Source: Alloiococcus sp035301245 (GTDB taxonomy: Bacteria > Bacillota > Bacilli > Lactobacillales > Carnobacteriaceae_A). From it: a DNA stretch of 6,253 nt. The DNA is taken from positions 1-6,253 of the forward strand of contig DATGUS010000047.1 in NCBI GenBank assembly GCA_035301245.1, written 5' to 3'. The position numbers were made by a program, and so were the translations under genes. The notes under the pieces are model-generated. The model was given only the letters and a program-made list of their open reading frames with translations, had not been told where the DNA came from and made no database searches. Shown one piece after another: positions 1 through 6,253 of this stretch. Within the stretch, counting starts at the first letter, position 1. Each line of letters opens with the position of its first letter.

Positions 1-2906
1 GTGCTTGCTTCATCAAATGAATCATCTAACGGCGGTAACTTCACCGCTTCTTCGTAACTAATAGTGTATTCTTCAACTAAATAATTGAGTTGGTAATCTA
101 AGTTCACTTCTAGTTTAGACTGTTTCACTTCCGCTTTATTCTGGTCTGATTGCAGTTTTTGAAGATCTGTTTGGTGATTCTTCATTGTCTGCTCTAGTTC
201 TGTTAATGTATTTGAGACAGCATTCACTTCATCACGAAGCGTCTGGTCTTCTAACTTCAATGAATCATACGTCTCATTCATCTGATTCAGTTGTTCTCTT
301 AATTCTTCTTCAGATCCTAATGATTCTTCTGATTGATACGTTTCAATATCGGTTTCCAGGCGTTTTAAGTGTGCTTGTCCATTTTCATATTGATCGGTTA
401 AGTTGGATAACGTCGCTTCATTAGACACTAATTGCTCTCTTGCTTCAGCTAATCGACCGGTAACTTCTTCAATTCGACCTAACAGTTCTTCTTGCTTGTT
501 GGAAGAGTCTTTCTTCGCTTCAGTTAAGTCCTTCATTTCGCTATTAATCAATTCAATCTTTTGTGAGACTTCTGCTTTTTCTTTGGCTAATGATTTTAGT
601 CGCTCTGCAGCCTCTTCATGTTCACGGTTCATTTCATTGAATTCAAAGTCATTAGCTTTCAGTTGTTTTGCTAACTGATCAACAGAGTCATTTATATAAT
701 TGACTTCGTTCTTTAAGTCATTTTCGATATAACGTTTGTCTTCACCAGCTGTTTTGATCTCTTCTAATCGGTCTGACAACTCACTTTGTTCATTTAATGA
801 ATCTTCTAAACCTTTTTGGGCCACTTGAATTTGTTTGGTTAACGCTCGAATAGTCTTTTCGAGTTGTTCTAGTTCTTCTTTTTGAGTAAAAATGTGCGCA
901 TTATTTGAACGACTGCCACCTCCGGTCATCGATCCCCCGGCGTTCATCACATTACCATCAAGACTAACAACACGATGCCTAAAGTTAATAGAACGGGCAA
1001 TTTGGTTTGCTGAGTTCAAGTCTTCAGCGACTAATGTGTGGCCCAGTAAGTTCTCAATGATATTCGATACATGCTTATTGTAATTAATTAACTCGCTCGC
1101 TACACCGATAAATCCTGATTGTGACTGCGCAGTGCGCAATGTTTGCTGCTGAACGTAGCGTGGTTTAATAGTCGTCAGTGGTAAAAAAGTTGCTCGACCT
1201 GAGCGGTGTTTCTTCAAATACTGAATGGCTTCACGCCCTGCACGTTCATCTTCTACAACAATAAACTGGCTGTTAGAGCCGAGTACGGTATCGATTGCTT
1301 CTAAGTACTCTGCAGGAATCTTAATTAAGTCAGCTACTGTACCAACGATGCCGTTTAGTTGCTGTTTATTTTGCATAATTTCTTTTACACCAGCAAAGTA
1401 GCCTGCATAGTTATCCTGCATTTGTTTTAAACTTGAGTATCTTGCTTTGGATCGTTCATATTTATTTTTTATTTCTTGTAATTCTTGCTGTTTTTGTTGG
1501 AAAGTCTGATCAACAGCTTGTTTTTTCTGAGCCATTTTCTGGTAATTAGATAGTAAACTTTCTAGCTCGACACTTACTGTCTCTAGTTTAGCTTGTTTAT
1601 CTTCTAGCTCTTTTGTTTCTTCAGATAATTGCTCCTGTAGCTCTGATTTCTTTTGTTTTAAACGTTTTAGTTGGACATCATCTTTATGCGCACGCTGTTT
1701 GAGGGATTGCTCTTCGTTATTTAAAGACGCTTTTGACTGCATCCACTCAATGTACTCTGCTCTTAACGCTTCAATTCGTTCATCGGTGCCTTCTTGTAAG
1801 TAACCAAGACGTTCTTTCTTGTCATTCAATTCAGTCTTAATAGATACAACAGTTTCTTTTAATGTTTTAACCGTTTCTTGTTTCTCATTGATCTGAACAG
1901 TCAAGCTATTTAAGCGCTCAGTTTGTTCGGCAATACTTTGACGCTTAGATGTTAAGAATTCCTCTTTATGTTTCGCTTTTTCATGGCGAATGGCTAAAGC
2001 TGATTCCGTTCGTTCAATTGACTGAACAAGTTCTAAGATTTGGTTCTGAAGGTCTTCACGCTTACTTGTTAAGGCTTGTGATTTATCTTTTAGAGCAGTC
2101 TCTTTTTCAGACTCTTGAGACATTGCTTGATTAAGCTCATCAATTTGCTTACCTAACTCTTGAAGCATGAGAGACGTTTCTTTTAAGTCATCTGAATATT
2201 GATTAATTTTCATCACCGATAAGCCCACGTCGGTATCTGTTAAATCTTCTTTTAATTTAACATAGTGGTTAGCTCGTTCAGCTTGTTCTCTTAGCGGTTC
2301 AACTTGTGATTCTAATTCATATAAAATGTCTTGCACACGATCTAAGTTGCCTTGTGTGTCTTCTAGCTTGCGTTTTGCTTCTTGCTTTTGCATTTTATAT
2401 TTAAAAACACCAGCTGCTTCTTCAAAAATGGCACGGCGGTCTTCTGGTTTTGAATTAAAGATAGATTCTACTTGACCTTGTGAAATAATCGAAAACGACT
2501 CTTTACCTAAACCAGAGTCCATAAATAACTCAACAATATCTTTTAATCGGCAAGCTTGTTTATTAATAAAGTAATCCGAATCACCATTCCGATTCAGACG
2601 ACGACTGATGCTAACTTCATCAAAATCAATCGGCAAGAAGCCCGTTGAATTATCTAAGATCAATGTCACTTCCGCAATGTTCATCGGCTTACGCTTGCTG
2701 GTTCCAGAGAAAATCACATCATTCATGCGACCACCTCGTAAACTTTTGGCAGATTGCTCGCCCATGACCCAGCGAATGGCTTCAATAACATTGGACTTCC
2801 CGCTACCGTTCGGGCCAACGACAGCCGTTACCCCTTTATTAAATTCAATAATGGTTGGATCGGCAAAAGACTTAAATCCTTTTACCTTTAATGTTTTTAA
2901 TTGCAC
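1..2906 (-). CDS. smc: Chromosome partition/condensation ATPase SMC (C-terminal end cut by window edge)
   Basis: SMC is the ATPase subunit of the bacterial condensin SMC-ScpA-ScpB; it loads on the chromosome and extrudes DNA loops so that sister chromosomes separate. I read 968 codons without interruption from a GTG at 2906 to the left edge; the family is usually near 1190 residues, so about 220 are missing, including the C-terminal head with the ABC signature and Walker B. The N-terminal head has Walker A GPNGSGKS at residues 31-38, the arginine-finger region LRGGR at 56-60, the Q-loop in SQGQVESIF (142-150) and FEEAAGV at 161-167. A long Gln/Glu/Lys-rich coiled coil covers about 170-495. 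The hinge lies at about 518-665, opening with NGIVG and closing with NAGGSMTGGG. A second coiled coil follows to the edge, where YLVEEYTISYEEA marks the arm approaching the C-terminal head. The gene lies 69 bp after rnc and is probably cotranscribed with it. GTG is the only usable start, because an in-frame TAA lies at 2924-2922. Confidence 0.97.
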   Translation of the reverse strand, partial: MQLKTLKVKGFKSFADPTIIEFNKGVTAVVGPNGSGKSNVIEAIRWVMGEQSAKSLRGGRMNDVIFSGTSKRKPMNIAEVTLILDNSTGFLPIDFDEVSISRRLNRNGDSDYFINKQACRLKDIVELFMDSGLGKESFSIISQGQVESIFNSKPEDRRAIFEEAAGVFKYKMQKQEAKRKLEDTQGNLDRVQDILYELESQVEPLREQAERANHYVKLKEDLTDTDVGLSVMKINQYSDDLKETSLMLQELGKQIDELNQAMSQESEKETALKDKSQALTSKREDLQNQILELVQSIERTESALAIRHEKAKHKEEFLTSKRQSIAEQTERLNSLTVQINEKQETVKTLKETVVSIKTELNDKKERLGYLQEGTDERIEALRAEYIEWMQSKASLNNEEQSLKQRAHKDDVQLKRLKQKKSELQEQLSEETKELEDKQAKLETVSVELESLLSNYQKMAQKKQAVDQTFQQKQQELQEIKNKYERSKARYSSLKQMQDNYAGYFAGVKEIMQNKQQLNGIVGTVADLIKIPAEYLEAIDTVLGSNSQFIVVEDERAGREAIQYLKKHRSGRATFLPLTTIKPRYVQQQTLRTAQSQSGFIGVASELINYNKHVSNIIENLLGHTLVAEDLNSANQIARSINFRHRVVSLDGNVMNAGGSMTGGGSRSNNAHIFTQKEELEQLEKTIRALTKQIQVAQKGLEDSLNEQSELSDRLEEIKTAGEDKRYIENDLKNEVNYINDSVDQLAKQLKANDFEFNEMNREHEEAAERLKSLAKEKAEVSQKIELINSEMKDLTEAKKDSSNKQEELLGRIEEVTGRLAEAREQLVSNEATLSNLTDQYENGQAHLKRLETDIETYQSEESLGSEEELREQLNQMNETYDSLKLEDQTLRDEVNAVSNTLTELEQTMKNHQTDLQKLQSDQNKAEVKQSKLEVNLDYQLNYLVEEYTISYEEAVKLPPLDDSFDEAS

Positions 2907-2924
2907 TCGGCAATACCCCTTTTA
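2907..2924 (-). promoter_or_regulatory. smc ribosome binding site and start-deciding stop
   Basis: AAAGGGG at 2922-2916 lies 9 bases before the GTG at 2906 and is a reasonable Shine-Dalgarno sequence. An in-frame TAA at 2924-2922 overlaps it, and no ATG, GTG or TTG lies in frame between that stop and 2906, so the start is fixed. The site begins about 10 bases after the intercistronic hairpin arm ends, close enough for that structure to affect ribosome access. Confidence 0.8.
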
Positions 2925-2933
2925 CGCACAAAC

Positions 2934-2960
2934 GCTTATCTGTTACTTGAACAGATAAGC
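2934..2960 (-). other. Perfect 11-bp hairpin in the rnc-smc spacer
   Basis: In the transcribed direction, GCTTATCTGTT (2960-2950), a 5-base loop CAAGT (2949-2945) and AACAGATAAGC (2944-2934) form a perfect stem. With G-U wobbles and one mismatch the stem can be drawn outwards to about 2968/2926. No T-tract follows, only GTTTGTGCG, so it does not look like a rho-independent terminator. It sits between the rnc stop codon (2978-2976) and the smc ribosome binding site. Possible roles are an RNA processing or stability element, a cleavage site for RNase III itself, or a control on smc translation. The hairpin is seen directly; its function is inference. Confidence 0.75.
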
Positions 2961-2975
2961 ATCTTCACTAATTCC

Positions 2976-3665
2976 TTAACTTAATTGTTCTAACGCTTTT
3001 TTAGCAGCTTGTTGTTCTGCTCTCTTTTTGGAATTTCCTACTCCAATCCCGTATGAATCGCCTTCTACTGTAACTTCAACAGTAAATTCACGTTTATGAT
3101 CAGGACCTGTTGTATTAATTACTTGATAGTTAATCTGTACTTCACCATTGCGTTGCATTAACTCCTGCAGAGCTGTTTTAAAATCCATCCCATGAGAAAA
3201 ATCATCATTATCAATTCTTGGAAATAAGACTTGGCTAATGAATCGTCTCGCCTCATCCATTCCTAAATCTTGGAAAATGGCTCCGGTGAAGGCTTCAAAT
3301 ACGTCACACAATAGTGCCGGTCGGGTTCGGCCATTCATCATTTCTTCGCCCTTACCTAAACGGATAAACTGTGCTAAGTCGCACTCTAATGTTAACTGGG
3401 CAAGACTCTCTTCACGAACAGAAGCAGCTCGCATTCGTGTTAACTGTCCTTCAGGTAATTCTGGGAACTTATTGTATAGATATTCCGACGTACACAGTTC
3501 AACGACTGCATCGCCTAAAAATTCCAATCGTTCCAGATTTTTCACTTCATTTTTTCGATGATCATTCGCATAGGATGAATGTGTAAAAGCTTCAATCAAG
3601 AGCTCATCATCATGAAATACAAGATTAAATTCATCTTTGATATGTTTTTTTAATTTGGCTAACAT
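2976..3665 (-). CDS. rnc: Ribonuclease III
   Basis: RNase III cuts double-stranded RNA, including the 30S rRNA precursor, some mRNAs and antisense duplexes; it acts as a cytoplasmic homodimer with Mg2+. From the ATG at 3665 the protein is 229 residues, typical for the family. The catalytic domain (about 1-150) carries the signature NLERLEFLGDAV at 43-54. Metal-binding residues E45, E48 and D52, then D121 and E124 in CDVFEAF, match E. coli E38, E41, D45, D114 and E117. A double-stranded RNA-binding domain follows at about 160-229, with DFKTALQELMQ, GPDHKREF and KKRAEQQAAKKAL. The open frame extends 10 codons upstream to an ATG at 3695, but that start is rejected: AGGAGG lies inside the extension, 9 bases before 3665, and the likely -10 box touches 3698. 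The protein has a complete active site and no oddity. It probably shares a transcript with smc. Confidence 0.97.
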   Translation of the reverse strand: MLAKLKKHIKDEFNLVFHDDELLIEAFTHSSYANDHRKNEVKNLERLEFLGDAVVELCTSEYLYNKFPELPEGQLTRMRAASVREESLAQLTLECDLAQFIRLGKGEEMMNGRTRPALLCDVFEAFTGAIFQDLGMDEARRFISQVLFPRIDNDDFSHGMDFKTALQELMQRNGEVQINYQVINTTGPDHKREFTVEVTVEGDSYGIGVGNSKKRAEQQAAKKALEQLS

Positions 3666-3680
3666 TACATTCTTCCTCCT
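3666..3680 (-). promoter_or_regulatory. rnc ribosome binding site with start-stop mini-ORF
   Basis: A perfect AGGAGG at 3680-3675 is spaced 9 bases from the rnc ATG at 3665 and decides that start. Between them lies another ATG (3670-3668) followed at once by TAA (3667-3665). This gives AUGUAAUG, in which the last A of the stop codon is the first base of the rnc start. Only 4 bases separate AGGAGG from this upstream ATG, which is short for efficient initiation. Whether ribosomes use it is unknown. Confidence 0.8.
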
Positions 3681-3697
3681 ACGCATACTCATCAAGT

Positions 3698-3726
3698 ATT
3701 ATACCGAAAAATCCAGTATAAATAAA
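3698..3726 (-). promoter_or_regulatory. Likely sigma-A promoter of rnc-smc
   Basis: A consensus -10 box TATAAT lies at 3703-3698. With a 17-base spacer, the -35 position reads TTTATT (3726-3721), a weak match (3 of 6) to TTGACA. Transcription would begin near 3691-3689, giving a leader of about 25 bases before the rnc ATG at 3665. The terminator just upstream makes an independent promoter here necessary, which supports the call; the weak -35 limits confidence. Confidence 0.6.
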
Positions 3727-3790
3727 ATATTTAGTCATCTAAATTATTAAAATATAAGTCCTTTTAGCGAATTAGCTTAAGGTCTATGAT

Positions 3791-3853
3791 AAAACAAAAA
3801 AGCTAAGAAGATATGAGGTAACTAATGTGCCCCTCAAATATCCTAGCTTTTTC
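3791..3853 (-). terminator. Rho-independent terminator of the rbs operon, possibly bidirectional
   Basis: In the rbsB transcript direction, a stem is formed by GCTAGGATATTTGAGG (3847-3832) and CCTCATATCTTCTTAGC (3818-3802), with small bulges and a loop of about 13 bases. It is followed by TTTTTTGTTTT (3801-3791). It starts about 41 bases after the rbsB stop codon. On the other strand the same stem is followed by TTTTTC, so it could also stop plus-strand transcripts, although no plus-strand gene is present. It separates rbs transcription from rnc-smc. Confidence 0.85.
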
Positions 3854-3888
3854 GTGTTGACTATCGTCGAAATGGTATGAAGTTTTAC

Positions 3889-4824
3889 TTACTGTACTAG
3901 TTCTAGTGGTGAGTCAATTTGTTCGTCTACTGTTTCACCTGAAAAGAATGAGAAGATTGTTTCAACAGCGATTTTACCCATTTCATATGGTTTTTGTGCT
4001 ACTGTTGCATCTAATCCGCCTGCTTCAACTGATTCTAGAGCATCCTCGTTACCGTCAAAACCAATAACAATTATGTCATCTTCTAAACCTGCTGACTGGA
4101 TAGCTTCTAAAGCACCTAAAGCCATTTCGTCGTTTTGAGCGAATACTGCTTGGATGTCACTGTTTGATTGAAGCATATCTTCCATTACAGATAAACCTTC
4201 TGCACGGTTGAAGTTTGCTGATTGACTATCTAAAATTTCTAATTGATCGTTTGCGATTGACTCGAAACCTTCACCACGTTCGTTTGCAGCTGAAGTTCCT
4301 GGTACACCTTCTAATTGAACAACTTTTCCACCTTCACCGATTTGTTCAACAATGTATTCTGCTGCCATTTCGCCACCAGATACGTTGTTTGAAGCAATGT
4401 ATGATAACACTGTACCGCCATCTGAAGAACGGTCTAAGGTAATAACTGGAATGTTTGCTGAGTTTGCAGCTTCAACTGATGATTGAATCGCCGCTGAATC
4501 AACAGGGTTAATAACTAATACATCAACGTCTTGTTGAATTAAGTCATCGATGTCATTACTTTGAGTTGATGAGTCATCTTGAGCATCTGATACTCGGACA
4601 GTTGCGCCTTCAGCTTCAGCTGTCTCTTGGATTCCTTGACGAATATCATCAAAGAATGGGTTGTTTAATGTTGAAACTGATACGCCAATTGTGATTTCTT
4701 CTGGACTTAGTTCTGCTTCTGGACTATCTACATCAGCGTTATCGCCACTGCCTGTATCTAAACCACCACATGCTACTAAAAATCCTACACATAATAGGGT
4801 AATAAAACTAAATAATTTCTTCAT
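3889..4824 (-). CDS. rbsB: Ribose ABC transporter substrate-binding lipoprotein RbsB
   Basis: This is the extracellular receptor that binds ribose and delivers it to RbsC/RbsA. It has 311 residues. A lipoprotein signal peptide ends in the lipobox LVAC, with the lipidated cysteine at position 19, followed by an acidic linker (about 20-43) and two periplasmic-binding-protein type I lobes. The ribose contacts of E. coli RbsB are all present: N55, F57 and F58 in NNPFF; D131-R132 in LDRSS; R183 in NERGEGF; F205; N231 in QNDEMALGA; D257 in GFDGNEDAL; and Q277 in VAQKP. That makes ribose more likely than galactose, xylose or autoinducer-2. The mature protein is very acidic: I count about 59 Asp+Glu against 8 Lys+Arg. 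AAGGAG lies 7 bases before the ATG. It is the last gene of the operon and is followed by a terminator. Confidence 0.95.
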   Translation of the reverse strand: MKKLFSFITLLCVGFLVACGGLDTGSGDNADVDSPEAELSPEEITIGVSVSTLNNPFFDDIRQGIQETAEAEGATVRVSDAQDDSSTQSNDIDDLIQQDVDVLVINPVDSAAIQSSVEAANSANIPVITLDRSSDGGTVLSYIASNNVSGGEMAAEYIVEQIGEGGKVVQLEGVPGTSAANERGEGFESIANDQLEILDSQSANFNRAEGLSVMEDMLQSNSDIQAVFAQNDEMALGALEAIQSAGLEDDIIVIGFDGNEDALESVEAGGLDATVAQKPYEMGKIAVETIFSFFSGETVDEQIDSPLELVQ

Positions 4825-4963
4825 TATTTTACTCCTTCATATTATACTTTTTCGATAAAATTTTCGCTGTTTTTCTGACAATGCTTCTTAATTTCGACGT
4901 CATCAACGTTATTCAAAACTTTCAACGACTGTCTAACTTATACCATTCGACTTTGAAAATATT
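4825..4963 (-). other. rbsC-rbsB intergenic gap
   Basis: This 139-base AT-rich stretch separates the rbsC stop codon from the rbsB start, unlike the overlapping rbsA-rbsC junction. It holds the rbsB ribosome binding site (AAGGAG near 4837-4832). I see only weak inverted repeats, such as TTTCAA pairing with TTGAAA and a short ACGT/ACGT pair around GACGTC, with no strong hairpin and no convincing CcpA (cre) site. A TATAAT sits just upstream of the ribosome binding site but has no usable -35. I see no small gene in it. Confidence 0.6.
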
Positions 4964-5902
4964 TTATTCTTTATCGCCACGGTCAAGTAATACGGCAATA
5001 AGGATGACGATACCTCGAATGACTTGTTGATAGAAACTTGATACACCTAAAATGTTTAAACCGTTGTTTAATGTGCCGATAATTAATGCACCAACCAATG
5101 TTCCGAACAAGCGACCTTTACCACCTGATAGACTAGTGCCACCGATAACTACGGCAGCAATCGCATCTAGCTCATACGATGTCCCGGCAGTTGGTTGTGC
5201 TGAATTCAAACGTGATACTAAAATTAAACCAGCTAACGCTGACATCATCCCAGAGATTGTATACACCCACATTTTCACGCGGTCTGTACGAATACCTGCG
5301 ATGTGTGCAGCTTCTTCATTACCGCCAACACCATACACTTTACGACCAAATGTCATCTTGTGTAATAGTACAAATAAAATTGCAAAAACGATCACCATCA
5401 CAATAACCGGAATTGGCACTCCAAAGTAACTACCGCGTCCTAAAATTTGTAGAGATAATCCCGCATCAAAATTAGAGATTGGGTTCCCGCCGGTATACAC
5501 TAATGTTAAACCCCGGTAAATAGTCATTGTTGCTAAAGTTGCGATAAACGGAGCCACCTGTCCTTTAGTAATAAAGAATCCGTTTACAAATCCAAATACT
5601 CCACCGATCAACACACCGAGGATTAATGCGAGTGAGGTTGGAATACCACTCATAATCATCCCTGCCGTTAAGGCACTACTTAACGCCAAGATTGAACCAA
5701 CGGATAAGTCAATACCCGCTGTGATAATAACAAAGGTCATACCGAATGCAATCAATGCGTTAACACTCACTTGACGTAGTAAGTTTAAAATATTACCTGG
5801 TCGAATAAAGCTTGGATTTAAAATCGTTACAAAAATTATTAATGCCAGTAATGCTAAAGCTGGGCCTAATTTTTTTAGGTCAAAAGATATTTTTTTACTC
5901 AT
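4964..5902 (-). CDS. rbsC: Ribose ABC transporter permease RbsC
   Basis: This is the membrane channel subunit of the ribose importer; two copies are thought to work with the RbsA ATPase. At 312 residues it is close to E. coli RbsC (321). It is strongly hydrophobic, with membrane segments at roughly 13-28, 46-63, 70-86, 90-111, 117-135, 163-181, 211-229, 246-258, 265-284 and 292-306. Family-typical stretches are AGIDLSVGS (62-70), GGNEEAAHIAGI (193-204), the NSAQPTAGTSYELDAIAAVV stretch (233-252), GGTSLSGGKGR (254-264) and LNNGLNILGVSS (278-289). The ATG at 5902 shares its A with the rbsA stop codon (TAATG), and its ribosome binding site AGGAGG lies within the last rbsA codons, 6 bases upstream. 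Translation is therefore probably coupled to rbsA. Other CUT2 permeases such as those for galactose or xylose are similar, but the flanking RbsB supports ribose. Confidence 0.95.
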   Translation of the reverse strand: MSKKISFDLKKLGPALALLALIIFVTILNPSFIRPGNILNLLRQVSVNALIAFGMTFVIITAGIDLSVGSILALSSALTAGMIMSGIPTSLALILGVLIGGVFGFVNGFFITKGQVAPFIATLATMTIYRGLTLVYTGGNPISNFDAGLSLQILGRGSYFGVPIPVIVMVIVFAILFVLLHKMTFGRKVYGVGGNEEAAHIAGIRTDRVKMWVYTISGMMSALAGLILVSRLNSAQPTAGTSYELDAIAAVVIGGTSLSGGKGRLFGTLVGALIIGTLNNGLNILGVSSFYQQVIRGIVILIAVLLDRGDKE

Positions 5903-6253
5903 TATTTTCCTCCTGTAGCTAGTGTCATAATCTTCTCTTCATTAATATCATCACCTGTCACTTCACCAGTGATTCTAGCTTCATGGACTACACAGACACG
6001 GTTACTAATTTCCATAACTTCTGGTAAATCACTAGATACCATTAGTATTCCTACACCACGTTTCGTCAGTTCCATCATTAAGTTATAAATTTCTTTCTTC
6101 GCTCCCACGTCTACACCACGTGTTGGTTCATCTAAGATTAAAATTCTGGAACCTGCACCGATCCATTTCGCCATAACTACTTTTTGTTGGTTACCACCGG
6201 ATAAGAATCTCACTGGCAAATCACGACTAGAAGTTTTCACTGTTAATCGATCA
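5902..6253 (-). CDS. rbsA: Ribose ABC transporter ATP-binding protein RbsA (C-terminal fragment, cut by window edge)
   Basis: RbsA is the cytoplasmic ATPase of the ribose importer, a fused protein of two nucleotide-binding domains, usually near 490-500 residues. Only the last 116 residues, from the second domain, are in the window. The frame is open to the right edge, and the GTG at 6240 is an internal valine, not a start. Visible motifs, in fragment numbering: ABC signature LSGGNQQK (17-24), Walker B ILILDEP (37-43, with catalytic E42) and D-loop GVDVGAK (46-52). The H-switch position reads VSSDLPE (72-78), with serine instead of histidine. Degeneracy in the second domain is familiar in this sugar-ATPase family (RbsA, MglA, AraG), so I do not treat it as damage. 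The protein ends in ATGGK, and its stop codon overlaps the rbsC ATG by one base. The fragment alone would not separate ribose from other CUT2 systems; the neighbours do. Confidence 0.93.
   Translation of the reverse strand, partial: DRLTVKTSSRDLPVRFLSGGNQQKVVMAKWIGAGSRILILDEPTRGVDVGAKKEIYNLMMELTKRGVGILMVSSDLPEVMEISNRVCVVHEARITGEVTGDDINEEKIMTLATGGK
5903..5914 (-). promoter_or_regulatory. rbsC ribosome binding site inside the rbsA end
   Basis: AGGAGG followed by AAAATA and then ATG places a strong ribosome binding site inside the terminal Thr-Gly-Gly-Lys codons of rbsA. The TAATG junction lets a terminating ribosome restart on rbsC. This favours balanced synthesis of ATPase and permease. Confidence 0.85.

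Noticed and set aside
185..2958. Plus-strand open frames of 60-116 codons within the smc region
   Set aside because: They run opposite to a continuous, family-typical smc frame, have no convincing ribosome binding sites and resemble no protein I know. They arise from the antisense of coiled-coil codons.
2934..2960. rnc-smc hairpin as a rho-independent terminator
   Set aside because: The stem is AT-rich and is followed by GTTTGTGCG instead of a run of T, so termination between rnc and smc is unlikely.
3238..3586. Plus-strand open frames opposite rnc
   Set aside because: They are antisense to conserved RNase III catalytic codons and lack their own start signals or recognisable motifs.
4839..4846. 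TATAAT just before the rbsB ribosome binding site as an internal promoter
   Set aside because: No -35 box lies at 16-18 bases, and transcription would start in or next to the ribosome binding site. A TTGTCA upstream is about 29 bases away, too far.
4880..4930. CcpA catabolite (cre) site in the rbsC-rbsB gap
   Set aside because: The closest match, TGATGACGTCGAAA, misses conserved cre positions. A control site for the operon would be expected upstream of its first gene, outside the window.
4215..5429. Plus-strand open frames opposite rbsB and rbsC
   Set aside because: They overlap well-conserved transporter genes on the other strand, with no ribosome binding site or family features.
5986..6040. 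Missing H-switch histidine in RbsA as a sign of an inactive or decayed gene
   Set aside because: Signature, Walker B and D-loop are intact, and the second nucleotide-binding domain of this sugar-ATPase family is often non-canonical.

Overview
The window is a stretch of an AT-rich Gram-positive (Firmicutes) chromosome. Every gene lies on the minus strand, so transcription runs from base 6253 towards base 1. The strong AGGAGG-type ribosome binding sites, the rnc-smc order, a lipoprotein-type ribose-binding protein and the SMC sequence all suit the order Lactobacillales. The highly acidic extracellular binding protein hints at a salt- or alkali-tolerant member, for example among the Carnobacteriaceae. 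That finer placement is an inference; I cannot name a species.

Region 1 (6253-3889) is the end of a ribose ABC-importer operon. It holds the C-terminal part of the ATPase RbsA (cut by the window edge), the permease RbsC (overlapping rbsA by one base in TAATG) and, after a 138-bp gap, the lipoprotein receptor RbsB. RbsB captures ribose outside the cell, RbsC forms the membrane channel and RbsA supplies ATP hydrolysis. The operon closes with a rho-independent terminator at about 3791-3853, whose A and T tracts could let it work in both directions.

Region 2 (about 3726-1) is a housekeeping unit. A likely promoter (-10 TATAAT at 3703-3698) precedes rnc (RNase III). A 69-bp spacer holding a perfect 11-bp hairpin follows, then smc, which starts with GTG at 2906 and runs off the left edge after 968 codons. 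RNase III processes double-stranded RNA. SMC is the ATPase of the chromosome-condensing SMC-ScpAB complex. The smc reading frame has no interruption in the window.

I found no mobile element, CRISPR array, tRNA, rRNA or novel defence-type system. No gap exceeds 300 bases; the long plus-strand open frames are shadows of smc, rnc and the rbs genes. The points most worth a second look are the rnc-smc hairpin as a possible RNase III or translational control site, the AUGUAAUG start-stop overlap at the rnc start, the extreme acidity of RbsB, and the placement of rbs directly upstream of rnc.
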